Shown here in pieces: positions 7,964 to 15,097 of a DNA stretch of 17,801 nucleotides. Below the pieces are notes generated by a model that searched no databases, was not told the DNA's origin, and saw only the letters and a list, made by a program, of their open reading frames with translations. Source of the stretch: JBBSJV01 sp038256935 (lineage in GTDB: Bacteria; Patescibacteriota; JACMRA01); the NCBI GenBank assembly GCA_038256935.1, contig JBBSJV010000020.1, positions 1 through 17,801 on the forward strand, written 5' to 3'. The translations under genes were made by a program, and so were the position numbers. Positions within the stretch are counted from its first letter, which is position 1, and every line of letters starts with the position of its first letter.

Positions 7964-8230
7964 TTATTTCTCAATCACACTCTTGATATTTACAAATTCT
8001 TTTAGACCATAGCTTCCCATTTCTCTACCATAACCCGAGTTTTTGACGCCTCCATATGGCATTTTAATATTAGATCTGACCATTGAGTTGATGGCTACCA
8101 TGCCTGATTCTAGCTCCTGAAGCATTCTTTCTTGAATGTTAACGTCGTTTGTCCAGACACTGGCTCCAAGTCCTAGTCTTGAATTATTAGCTAGTTCAAT
8201 GGCCTCTTCAACGGTTTCAAAGGTTATCAC
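7964..8230 (-). CDS. C-terminal fragment of the frameshifted aldehyde dehydrogenase
   Basis: This 88-codon frame encodes the last quarter of the aldehyde dehydrogenase at 8227-9381. It contains 'ESGMVAINSMVRSNIKMPYGGVKNSGYGRE' (broken here only by description), the cofactor- and oligomer-contacting C-terminus typical of succinate-semialdehyde dehydrogenases of the Sad/GabD kind, and ends 'GLKEFVNIKSV'. Its nominal GTG start overlaps the upstream fragment's TGA as GTGA, so reinitiation is conceivable. Homology in this frame, however, extends upstream past the GTG (EIPIFQEEVFGPAIG), which shows that it is a severed part and not an independent gene. Alone it lacks both catalytic residues. Confidence 0.75.
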   Translation of the reverse strand: MITFETVEEAIELANNSRLGLGASVWTNDVNIQERMLQELESGMVAINSMVRSNIKMPYGGVKNSGYGREMGSYGLKEFVNIKSVIEK

Positions 8231-9381
8231 ACCGATTGCCGGTCCAAATACTTCTTCTTGGAAAATTGGTATCTCAGTAGTGATATAGTGATATTTGTCA
8301 GTATCGTTGGCGGGTAAAAATATCCTTTGGGGTTGGTTTTCAAAAACTCATCGTAGCTAGCAAAGCCTTTATAATATTCTCCGTGCCCTCCAATTACAAT
8401 TTCAGCTCCCATTTTCACAGATTCTGCTACTTGCCTTTGCGTATCTAGTAATCCTGATTCAGTCGCAAGTGGTCCAAAAGTAGTTTCAATTTCCATCGGA
8501 TCACCAAAGACTTGATCACTAAAATTTGTTTTAAGTAGCTCTATAAATTCTTTTTCCAAGCTTTTATGAACTATAAATCTTTTACTTGCATTACAGCTTT
8601 GTCCTTGATTTCGAAGTCTACTGGTACTTCCTTGGCGACTTGCTTCTAGCAGATCCGCGTCTTCAAAGACAATAAAGGGGTCGTTTCCACCAAGCTCCAT
8701 CAAGGTTTTTTTCAAGTAAGACCCTGCAGTTGAGGCGACTTTTTTACCAGCATTTTCGCTGCCAATTAGGGTCACTAATCTTATATCGGGATGACTAATA
8801 ACAGGTTCTACTAAATCAGAATTAATAAAGAGAGATTGCACAACACCTTCATCAAAACCAGATTTTTCAAACAATTCTTGAATCGTCTCGCTCATTTGAG
8901 TAACATTTGAAGCATGCTTTGAAAGCATGGTGTTACCTGCCATTACTGCTGGGATAATTGGCCTCAATGCTAAATATAAAGGATAATTCCAAGGAGCTAT
9001 ATGAAGCACTGGGCCATAAGAATCAAAGCGGATCTGTGACCGTTTTAGTCCTAATTCCAATGTTTCAGTAGCCAAGATTATCTGAGCTTCATCGGCGTAA
9101 TAATTTGCTAGTTGGGCTGACTTTTCAACCTCAGAAATGGCTTGAGAAACAGGACAGCCCATTTCCATAGAGATTAGCTCAGCTAGGACTTGGCGATCTT
9201 CTCTCAATACATCTGATAATTTATTCATAAGCCTGGATCTTTGCTCAAAATTGGTCTTTGACCAAGACTTGAAAGCTTGAGTTGAAAAATATATTTTTTC
9301 TAAAATTTGAGGTTCAGTGTCTTGAGCTTTAGTAAATACAACTTCGAGATTAAATGGGTTTATAGATTGAAGATTGTTCAT
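8227..9381 (-). CDS. NAD(P)-dependent aldehyde dehydrogenase (SSADH-like), frameshifted
   Basis: ALDH-superfamily enzymes oxidise aldehydes to acids with NAD(P)+. This one most resembles succinate-semialdehyde dehydrogenases. Visible elements are 'APWNYPL' (129-135), cofactor-site 'LSKHAS' (Lys155), the catalytic base Glu229 in 'MELGGNDP', and the nucleophile Cys263 in 'NQGQSCNASKRF'. The Glu-to-Cys spacing of 34 is the usual one. After 'PPTILTNIT' (about residue 365) the frame goes wrong, giving a non-homologous tail to a stop at 8227. The cause is an 8-bp tandem duplication at 8279-8294. Removing one copy gives 'TNITTEIPIFQEEVFGPAIG' and joins the C-terminal fragment, restoring a 469-residue enzyme of normal length. 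The gene is divergent from a TetR regulator that may control it. As sequenced it is likely inactive, or switchable by slippage. Confidence 0.8.
   Translation of the reverse strand: MNNLQSINPFNLEVVFTKAQDTEPQILEKIYFSTQAFKSWSKTNFEQRSRLMNKLSDVLREDRQVLAELISMEMGCPVSQAISEVEKSAQLANYYADEAQIILATETLELGLKRSQIRFDSYGPVLHIAPWNYPLYLALRPIIPAVMAGNTMLSKHASNVTQMSETIQELFEKSGFDEGVVQSLFINSDLVEPVISHPDIRLVTLIGSENAGKKVASTAGSYLKKTLMELGGNDPFIVFEDADLLEASRQGSTSRLRNQGQSCNASKRFIVHKSLEKEFIELLKTNFSDQVFGDPMEIETTFGPLATESGLLDTQRQVAESVKMGAEIVIGGHGEYYKGFASYDEFLKTNPKGYFYPPTILTNITISLLRYQFSKKKYLDRQSV
8279..8294 (-). repeat. 8-bp tandem duplication that breaks the aldehyde dehydrogenase frame
   Basis: AGTGATAT occurs twice in a row (8279-8286 and 8287-8294; ATATCACT twice on the coding strand). 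Eight is not a multiple of three, so one copy gives an intact gene and two give a truncated one. Confidence 0.9.
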
Positions 9382-9383
9382 AT

Positions 9384-9401
9384 TTTTACATCAATGTAAA
9401 A
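9384..9401. promoter_or_regulatory. Palindromic operator candidate for the divergent TetR regulator
   Basis: TTTTACAT-CA-ATGTAAAA has perfect 8-bp arms. It lies 2 bp before the aldehyde dehydrogenase start codon and covers that gene's predicted -10. A dyad of this size next to a divergent TetR gene is the usual arrangement for a repressor site. The match between protein and site is inferred. Confidence 0.5.
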
Positions 9402-9416
9402 CCCTTTCTATGTCAA
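9388..9416 (-). promoter_or_regulatory. Promoter candidate for the aldehyde dehydrogenase
   Basis: On the minus strand, a perfect -35 TTGACA (9416-9411) is followed after 17 bp by TGATGT (9393-9388), a weak -10 matching TATAAT at 3 of 6 positions. The start would fall at or next to the ATG at 9381. The operator-like palindrome at 9384-9401 covers the -10. Confidence 0.4.
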
Positions 9417-9428
9417 AAGTACGGTACA

Positions 9429-9444
9429 GTCCTAAAAAGTGAAC
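9429..9444 (+). promoter_or_regulatory. Repeated motif, copy 1, in the ALDH-tetR intergenic region
   Basis: GTCCTAAAAAGTGAAC recurs nearly unchanged as GTCCTAAAAATATGAAC at 9618-9634, with AC[A/C] before both. It lies upstream of the aldehyde dehydrogenase -35. It could be a second regulator site. No function is established. Confidence 0.3.
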
Positions 9445-9546
9445 AATTCTTGACAAAAAAACAGTTTAAGCCCTTTCTAGGATAATTAGAAGATGCAAAT
9501 GTTTTAATAACTAAATTAAAATTTGTGACTAAAATGCAGTAATTAT

Positions 9547-9575
9547 TTGTCAGGAGAGAAAAACTAGTTTATAAT
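9547..9575 (+). promoter_or_regulatory. Promoter of the TetR regulator gene
   Basis: TTGTCA (9547-9552), a 17-bp spacer and TATAAT (9570-9575). The hexamers and spacing are identical to those of the promoter of the P-type ATPase at 11900-11928. Transcription should start near 9582, leaving a leader of about 47 nt. Confidence 0.7.
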
Positions 9576-9617
9576 AAATAGTTGTTAAGAAAGGTTACAA
9601 ATCTTGCAAGCTAAACC

Positions 9618-9634
9618 GTCCTAAAAATATGAAC
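9618..9634 (+). promoter_or_regulatory. Repeated motif, copy 2, over the tetR start codon
   Basis: GTCCTAAAAATATGAAC matches the motif at 9429-9444 except for one extra base and a small central change. It includes the ATG of the TetR gene (9629). If it is an operator, bound regulator would block its own gene. Confidence 0.3.
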
Positions 9635-10237
9635 CGACGTAAACTACCCAAACAAAAAAGAGGCAAACAAAAAGTTGATATAGTCCTCAAAACATCAGCT
9701 AAACTATTTGCCGAAGTTGGATACGAGTCTACCACGACTAGGCATATTGCCGAATTTGCGAATTTACCAATAGGAACAATTTACCAATTTTTCAGGAATA
9801 AAAAAGAAATTTTAATAACACTTGCTGAATATTATGGGGAAAGAATAGATGTCCAATACGACAAAATGCTGAAAACTGGCATTAGCAATTGTTCCAAAGA
9901 AGAGTTTATCGATGAGATGATTAATTTCTTTTTCGAATTTGATAAAGCTAACCCCGAATATTACCAGATTTTTAATTTTGCAACCTCCACTCCAGAACTA
10001 AAAGAAGTAACTGAGATTTTGGATCAGATCATCATTTCAAGACTTGGAAATATCTACAAAACTATAGATCCAGAGTTTCAACCTCACCTACATGAGATCC
10101 AGCTACTTGCCCTATACAAGACTATGCTGTTCTTGTTTTTGAATCACAAAGATAGTGAAGACAAAAAACGTCAAATCAGCATTCGCAAAGAAATGCAAAA
10201 TGTGTATTCGTTTTATTTGGAAAGATTGATACAGTAG
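9629..10237 (+). CDS. TetR/AcrR-family transcriptional regulator
   Basis: The 202-residue protein carries the TetR DNA-binding domain at about residues 16-62: 'LKTSAKLFAEVGYESTTTRH' then 'IAEFANLPIGTIYQFFRNKKEIL', including the typical 'GTIYxFFxNKxxIL' recognition end. The rest is helical, as in TetR ligand-binding domains, and has no recognised specificity. The N-terminus is strongly basic (MNRRKLPKQKRGKQK). It is divergent from the aldehyde dehydrogenase across a 247-bp region containing a perfect palindrome, a repeated 16-17-bp motif and a promoter for each gene. Control of the dehydrogenase, and of itself, is therefore likely. An aldehyde or related metabolite is a reasonable guess for the ligand, but nothing in the sequence shows it. 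Confidence 0.88.
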   Translation: MNRRKLPKQKRGKQKVDIVLKTSAKLFAEVGYESTTTRHIAEFANLPIGTIYQFFRNKKEILITLAEYYGERIDVQYDKMLKTGISNCSKEEFIDEMINFFFEFDKANPEYYQIFNFATSTPELKEVTEILDQIIISRLGNIYKTIDPEFQPHLHEIQLLALYKTMLFLFLNHKDSEDKKRQISIRKEMQNVYSFYLERLIQ

Positions 10238-10273
10238 GGAAATTTTAATCTGCAGTGCTAACTTACTTAAGTC

Positions 10274-10514
10274 GTCATCCTGAACTTGTTTCAGGATCTT
10301 TTCTTATTCAAAAACTTTCAAAGTAATAAAAGCATGTCATCTCGAACAAAGCGAGAGATCCCCTGTGGTGGCAAATATCTTTCAATTATAAATGATTAAT
10401 TTTCAATATAAAATAAGGTGTATTTGTAGGGGCTGTACTCATTCGCCCTGATTAATAAACTTTGAATGACATGCTGCAACACTATGGGATTTCTAAGCCA
10501 TGCTTTGAAATGAC
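10274..10514. repeat. Cluster of palindromic repeats
   Basis: This 288-bp gap holds several repeats and no gene. At 10277-10297 ATCCTGAA and TTCAGGAT form a hairpin after GTC. At 10336-10362 is GTCATCTCGAACAAAGCGAG and AGATCCC, and at 10486-10514 its decayed inverse, from GGGATTTC to GAAATGAC. AGCATGTCAT (10331-10340) and ATGACATGCT (10466-10475) are perfect inverted repeats. A GTAGGGGC...GCCC fragment of the other repeat family lies inside, at about 10425-10448. The layout suggests nested insertion of one repeat type into another. Confidence 0.65.
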
Positions 10515-10525
10515 AGCTAAAATTA

Positions 10526-11803
10526 TCAGCACCCCTTTATCTCTTCTACTAGTTGTGTTTGGGATCTAAATACTGGGCTCAGTAGCCAGATGGAGACTCC
10601 GTCTTTACAACTTGGTACATTTGAAATACCTGTATTTCTCCAGATTATATCGTATGAATTATTATTATCCACGTCGTAAAAGGTAGGAAGCCAATTGGCA
10701 TCTTTTGTTAAATCTAACTCTATAGTAGAAGATCTTTGTAAATCATTCATTAACCATATAAGTAATTTGTCTGACTCTTGCTCACTATTTGCATTTTTTC
10801 TCCACGCAATATCAGGAAAACCGTCATAATCAATGTCTACAATTGCTGCTAGTTCTTGAGTTTTCTGACCGTCACTTGCTGTAATGTCATTTAACCATGG
10901 TAGCCATTTGATAGTCTCAGTTGCTTTTGGCTCTAAATTGTTGTTTCTATATTCAAAAAAGTGAATTAAATTAGCTCCTTGATAGTCTTGCCCTGATCCT
11001 GTGTAGCGAAGTACCAGGTCATAAGCGCCATTTCCATCGAAATCAGCTGTTCCTGCCACCATCCAATCAGAGACATCTTGGACTTGGACTTCAACCCATT
11101 GTTGTTTTACAACTCTTTCACCACTCATTGTCCAAAGTAAGAATAAGTCATCATTAGCGCTATTACTTCGCCACATATAGTCAGTCTCGCCATCCCCGTT
11201 ATAATCTGCTAAGCTAACTAACTGATAACTGGTATTTTTAATTGTTGGTAAGGTTCTAAGCCCTGTTAGTTCGTTGTTTTCAATACTCCAAGCCATGATT
11301 GAATTGGTTTCATTATTGTACCAAACTAGATCATTTTTATTTCCCTCTTGCCCGCTGTATGAATAAGATCCAAAGATTTGCCATTTCTGATCGCTCATTG
11401 CTGGTAATCCGCTTGAGACTTCTTCGCCGTTAAAAATACTTTGTTTTAATAATAAATTTTGAAATTGTAATTGTACTTCAGGCTCACTTTCTTGTATTTG
11501 AGGGAAAGGTAGATCCGTAGAAAACAGACCAAGGCTAGATTTATCCAATAAAGGAATCCCGACATTTGCAAATGGTGAGTTGTTACCAAGCTCAGCTAAA
11601 GAATTTAAAGTGTCGTTATTTGTAATGATCTGAGATGCAAAGCGAGAATAAAAACTCATAAACCCACCCAAAAAAGCCAAGTTAATTATCAAAACACCCG
11701 TTATTAGTAACATTTTTTTGGTGTTTTTACCACTCGGCCTCGGTCTTGATACTGTTTTTACTTGATACCCTATATGTTTATTTTTAGGCTTTTTCTCAGA
11801 CAT
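10526..11803 (-). CDS. Membrane-anchored FG-GAP/VCBS-repeat surface protein
   Basis: The 425-residue protein has a basic cytoplasmic N-terminus (residues 1-30), one transmembrane helix (about 31-51) and an extracellular part built of beta-propeller-like repeats. Four calcium-loop motifs are visible: 'DYNGDGETD' (200-208), 'DFDGNGAYD' (254-262), 'DIDYDGFPD' (323-331) and a degenerate 'DVDNNNSYD' (377-385). Each is followed by a hydrophobic strand with 'WR' or 'LR' and usually a 'WxM/WL' strand. A degenerate first repeat lies at about 156-175. The terminal Cys425 may pair with Cys399. Such repeats usually mediate adhesion or protein binding. The gene has a strong promoter with a leader of about 48 nt rich in A and without an evident Shine-Dalgarno. 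It is divergent from the P-type ATPase. Confidence 0.8.
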   Translation of the reverse strand: MSEKKPKNKHIGYQVKTVSRPRPSGKNTKKMLLITGVLIINLAFLGGFMSFYSRFASQIITNNDTLNSLAELGNNSPFANVGIPLLDKSSLGLFSTDLPFPQIQESEPEVQLQFQNLLLKQSIFNGEEVSSGLPAMSDQKWQIFGSYSYSGQEGNKNDLVWYNNETNSIMAWSIENNELTGLRTLPTIKNTSYQLVSLADYNGDGETDYMWRSNSANDDLFLLWTMSGERVVKQQWVEVQVQDVSDWMVAGTADFDGNGAYDLVLRYTGSGQDYQGANLIHFFEYRNNNLEPKATETIKWLPWLNDITASDGQKTQELAAIVDIDYDGFPDIAWRKNANSEQESDKLLIWLMNDLQRSSTIELDLTKDANWLPTFYDVDNNNSYDIIWRNTGISNVPSCKDGVSIWLLSPVFRSQTQLVEEIKGC

Positions 11804-11857
11804 TTGTGTTTTTTTTGTTTTTCTTTAGAAATTTGTATCAACTTCTAAGCTGGAAAT

Positions 11858-11886
11858 AGTATAGGCTACAATTTATGCACTGTCAA
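11858..11886 (-). promoter_or_regulatory. Promoter of the FG-GAP surface protein gene
   Basis: On the minus strand, TTGACA (11886-11881), a 17-bp spacer and TATACT (11863-11858). This is the best -35/-10 pair in the window. Its upstream edge lies 13 bp from the oppositely directed ATPase -35. Confidence 0.75.
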
Positions 11887-11899
11887 AAAATTTTATCAG

Positions 11900-11928
11900 T
11901 TGTCAAAGTAGCTCTGTTAAGATATAAT
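11900..11928 (+). promoter_or_regulatory. Promoter of the P-type ATPase gene
   Basis: TTGTCA (11900-11905), a 17-bp spacer and TATAAT (11923-11928). The predicted start, at 11935-11936, coincides with the A of the ATG at 11936, so the transcript should be leaderless. Confidence 0.75.
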
Positions 11929-11935
11929 TTGTTAA

Positions 11936-14629
11936 ATGCACCATATCAGTATTGACCAAGTTTTAGATCAATTATCGGCTTCAGTAAATGGATTAGATAA
12001 ATCAGAAGTACAAAAAAGGTTGTCAAAATACGGCTTAAACTCATTAAACATGGATAAAAAAGTTATCTGGTGGCAAGTATTATTGCATCAATTTACTAAT
12101 TTTTTAGTGGGTCTTTTGATCTTTGCTGCTCTTGTTTCATTTTTTTCAGGACATTTAGCTGATAGCATCATCATTACAGTAATATTAATCATTAATGCTT
12201 TGATTGGGTTTATTCAAGAGTACAGAGCTGAGAAAAGTATGGAGGCTCTAAAACAAATTATACCAAGTAAAGCAAAAGTTCTTAGAGATGGGAAAATAAC
12301 TATGATTGCAAGTAGCAAACTAGTTCCAGGGGACATTATATTTTTTGAACAGGGTAATTTTATCTCAGCTGATTGTAGGCTAGCAGAAAACAATAATCTA
12401 AGGATGAATGAGTCTTCTTTGACGGGTGAGTCAGTACCTGTTGATAAGTACCTTGGCCCAGTTGATATAGATGCTTCGGTTGCAGAAAGATCTAATATGG
12501 TCTTTACAGGTAGTTTTGTAGCCTCTGGAGAAGCCAAAGCTGTGGTTGTTGCTACATCAGATAAAACTGAGCTAGGACAAATCGCAACTAACGTTAGAAA
12601 CGTCAAAGATCCAGTTTCTAAATTTAAACAAGAGACCAATCATTTGAGTCTTCAAGTTGGGGTAGTGACCATTATTTTATCACTGATATTGTTTTTGTTA
12701 GGGTATTTTTACCTCAGTTACGAAGCCTATGAGATTGCAATGATATCTATTGCTATGCTAGTTTCAGCTATTCCTGAAGGACTCCCTGCTGTCCTTGCTG
12801 TAGTGCTTGCAATTGGTGCTCAGCGTATGGCAGGGCAACAAGTGATCATTAGAAGTCTACCTGCTACTGAAACCTTAGGAGCTGTAACTACAATTTGCAC
12901 AGATAAAACTGGTACTTTGACGGAAAACAAGATGACGGTAGAAAGATTAATCTTAAGTGATAAAAGCGAGTATAAAGTCACCGGTAGAGGCTGGGAAAGC
13001 ACTGGTGAAGTATTGGATGTAGATGGTAATAGGATTGAAGTCAACGCACTTCTCAAAAAACTTGCCAAAATTGCCCTTTGGAGTAACTCCACTATATTGC
13101 AAGCAAAAAATGATCAGATCGAAGTAATCGGGGAGCCAACTGAAGCAGCTTTGGTAGTATTTGCTAAAAAACTTGGGCTTGAGCGAAATTCACTTATCCA
13201 GCAGTTGCATAGCTACCCTTTTGACTCACAAACCAAAATTAGAGCCATGGCTATCCGCACAGAAACTAGTCCAGCTGGGGTTTTGATGATAGCAGGAGCT
13301 CCTGAAGAAGTACTCAAAAGATCAGTTAAAATTGCCTTTGAAAATGATGGTGAAGTCGATTCAAAAACGATTAGTGAAGAAGAAATTCAGTATTTTTTAG
13401 ATAAAGTTAGCTTATATAGTAGCCAAGGACTTAGAACTGTAGCAATGGGATTTAAGAATATTAATTTCTCAAGCGATAACCCTGATCAAGATATAACCGA
13501 GTTTACTTTTGTAGGTATTGCAGGGATGCAGGATCCTGTACGAGAAGAGGTTTCAGAAAGTATTAGAAAAGCCCATAGCGCTGGAATTAGGGTAGTAATG
13601 ATGACGGGAGATCATAAAAAAACTGCATTTTCAATAGCTAGTCAAATTGGACTGGTTCAAGAAATTCCAAAAGATCTAGAAATAAATACTGTTTACACTC
13701 AAACTGAACTGGATAAACTCGATGATGTTAAATTTATACAAGTCGTACTTCATTGTAATGTATTTGCCAGATTAAACCCTACCACCAAACTTAAAATCAC
13801 CAAAATATTACAACAAAATAGACAAATTGTAGCTATGACAGGTGATGGAGTCAATGACGCTCCCGCTCTTTCTCAGGCTGACGTTGGAATTGCTATGGGA
13901 AAAGTAGGTACCGATGTTGCCAGGAAATCAGCAGATATTATATTAATCGATGACAATTTTGCAAGCATTGTTTCAGCTGTAGAGCAGGGTAGAATCGTTT
14001 TTGAAAATATCAAAAGAAGTGCTTATTATTTAGTTGGAACTAATATTGCTGAGATTATTACAGTAATTATTGCAATCATTATAGGGCTTCCTATTCCACT
14101 GACAGCTATTCAGATCCTGTGGGTCAATCTTGTAACTGACGGTGTCAACGGCATTGCATTGAGTACAGAAGTAGAAGAGGGCACAATGGAAAAACCACCT
14201 AGACCAATTGATGAAAAAATACTCAATAAAAAATCCCTACCTTTTGTAATTTTAATCAGTATTGTGATGTCTATCTTGGTTTTTGGAGTGTTTGTATTTG
14301 AATACGATAGTAGCAATGAAGCCAGTTTAGCTACAGCTAGAACTATGGCCTTCTTGGTAATTTGTTTTTGTGAATTGTTTAATCTATATGGGTTTAAAAA
14401 CCTCAAAAATGCAAGTTTGAAAGGGCTGTTTAATAACAACTATGTTAATGTAGCTTTTGTATTTTCTAGTTTAATGGTGCTTTTGGGTTTGTATTTTGCT
14501 CCGCTTGCTAGTGTATTGGGACTTGTTGCCTTACCGTTTTGGCAGGCAGGAACTTTGATAACTCTATCATCAGCAGTATTTTGGGTAGGTTTAGTATACA
14601 AACATTTTTATTTTGGAAAAAAATACTAA
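11936..14629 (+). CDS. Cation-transporting P-type ATPase, Ca2+ (type IIA) class
   Basis: The 897-residue pump should use ATP to export Ca2+ across the cytoplasmic membrane. In order it shows an N-terminal cation-ATPase domain, the actuator motif TGES (163-166), M4 'AIPEGLPA' (278-285), the phosphorylation site DKTGT (Asp323), the hinge 'TGDGVNDAP' (635-643) and 'ILWVNLVTDG' in M6. Counterparts of the Ca2+-binding residues of SERCA are retained: Glu281 (M4), Asn703 and Glu706 (M5), Asn731 and Asp735 (M6) and Glu813 (M8). This favours Ca2+ over monovalent or heavy-metal ions. One oddity is that the nucleotide-pocket motif KGAPE reads AGAPE (453-457), losing the lysine equivalent to SERCA Lys515. 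Length is normal for the family. The gene stands alone with a leaderless-type promoter. Confidence 0.93.
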   Translation: MHHISIDQVLDQLSASVNGLDKSEVQKRLSKYGLNSLNMDKKVIWWQVLLHQFTNFLVGLLIFAALVSFFSGHLADSIIITVILIINALIGFIQEYRAEKSMEALKQIIPSKAKVLRDGKITMIASSKLVPGDIIFFEQGNFISADCRLAENNNLRMNESSLTGESVPVDKYLGPVDIDASVAERSNMVFTGSFVASGEAKAVVVATSDKTELGQIATNVRNVKDPVSKFKQETNHLSLQVGVVTIILSLILFLLGYFYLSYEAYEIAMISIAMLVSAIPEGLPAVLAVVLAIGAQRMAGQQVIIRSLPATETLGAVTTICTDKTGTLTENKMTVERLILSDKSEYKVTGRGWESTGEVLDVDGNRIEVNALLKKLAKIALWSNSTILQAKNDQIEVIGEPTEAALVVFAKKLGLERNSLIQQLHSYPFDSQTKIRAMAIRTETSPAGVLMIAGAPEEVLKRSVKIAFENDGEVDSKTISEEEIQYFLDKVSLYSSQGLRTVAMGFKNINFSSDNPDQDITEFTFVGIAGMQDPVREEVSESIRKAHSAGIRVVMMTGDHKKTAFSIASQIGLVQEIPKDLEINTVYTQTELDKLDDVKFIQVVLHCNVFARLNPTTKLKITKILQQNRQIVAMTGDGVNDAPALSQADVGIAMGKVGTDVARKSADIILIDDNFASIVSAVEQGRIVFENIKRSAYYLVGTNIAEIITVIIAIIIGLPIPLTAIQILWVNLVTDGVNGIALSTEVEEGTMEKPPRPIDEKILNKKSLPFVILISIVMSILVFGVFVFEYDSSNEASLATARTMAFLVICFCELFNLYGFKNLKNASLKGLFNNNYVNVAFVFSSLMVLLGLYFAPLASVLGLVALPFWQAGTLITLSSAVFWVGLVYKHFYFGKKY

Positions 14630-14676
14630 TATTCTTTATTCAGTATGAATGGTGATGGTTTGTAATTTGCCACCCC

Positions 14677-14922
14677 TGTAGATATCAAAATATTCTTTTA
14701 CAATTTTAGTGTCATCCTAAACTCGTCTCAGGATCCTCCGTGGTGGCTAATTTTTGTTCAGTTTAAAATGTTGAATACCATAGTCTAAATTTTATACAAA
14801 GCCAGATTAAGTTAATGGCACATTATAAATGCTTTAATATGAAGTTAAACTTAGATTACTAGGAGATCCTGAAACGAGTTCCGCGATGACAGTTGGGTTT
14901 TTTGAAGCTGTTGAAATCTAAA
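14677..14922. repeat. MITE-like element, diverged second copy
   Basis: The left end TGTAGATATCAA (14677-14688), followed by AATATTC, matches the left end of the element at 6952. The right end TTGAAATCTAAA (14911-14922) matches that element's right terminus at 10 of 12 positions. Internal palindromes face each other: 14711-14733, from GTCATCCTAAAC, and 14861-14890, ending CGCGATGAC. GATCCTCCGTGGTGGC after the first resembles GATCCCCTGTGGTGGC at 10358-10373. It occupies half of the 468-bp gap between the ATPase and RNase HII. No gene is visible in that gap. Confidence 0.6.
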
Positions 14923-14942
14923 ACTTTGAATTCACCGGGTTT

Positions 14943-14966
14943 CCCTCAAAGTTTATATTTTGAGGG
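14943..14966. repeat. Hairpin related to the repeat family
   Basis: CCCTCAAA and TTTGAGGG form a perfect 8-bp stem around an 8-nt loop, followed by TGA as in the CAGGGTGAC repeat at 7043-7050. There is no T-run, so it looks like a solo repeat and not a terminator. TTCCGAGACGAGTTGAGAAT at about 15008-15027 is probably another decayed copy. Confidence 0.5.
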
Positions 14967-15097
14967 TGATTTTATTTCAGGGTCTTTTATATTTTAAATT
15001 GGAAAGATTCCGAGACGAGTTGAGAATCACAGAAATATTTGAATTTTGGAATTTACTATATCTTGTCATATTTTCATTTTTGATAAAGTCTTTATTG

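Noticed and set aside
8227..8300. Programmed ribosomal frameshift in the aldehyde dehydrogenase
   Set aside because: There is no slippery heptamer or pseudoknot-like sequence, and an exact 8-bp tandem duplication explains the shift fully.
9450..9486. TTGACA at 9450-9455 with GATAAT at 9481-9486 as a promoter
   Set aside because: The spacer is 25 bp, far outside the 16-18 bp range. The TTGTCA-N17-TATAAT promoter at 9547-9575 explains tetR better.
10274..10514. Possible CRISPR array, because repeated palindromic motifs occur close together
   Set aside because: The repeats differ in length, orientation and spacing, and no cas gene is present. They fit dispersed mobile palindromes.
12214..12639. 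141-codon antisense frame within the P-type ATPase gene, with similar ones at 12820-13092 and 14110-14439
   Set aside because: These are shadows of a strongly coding gene, with low-complexity hydrophobic translations and no start signals.
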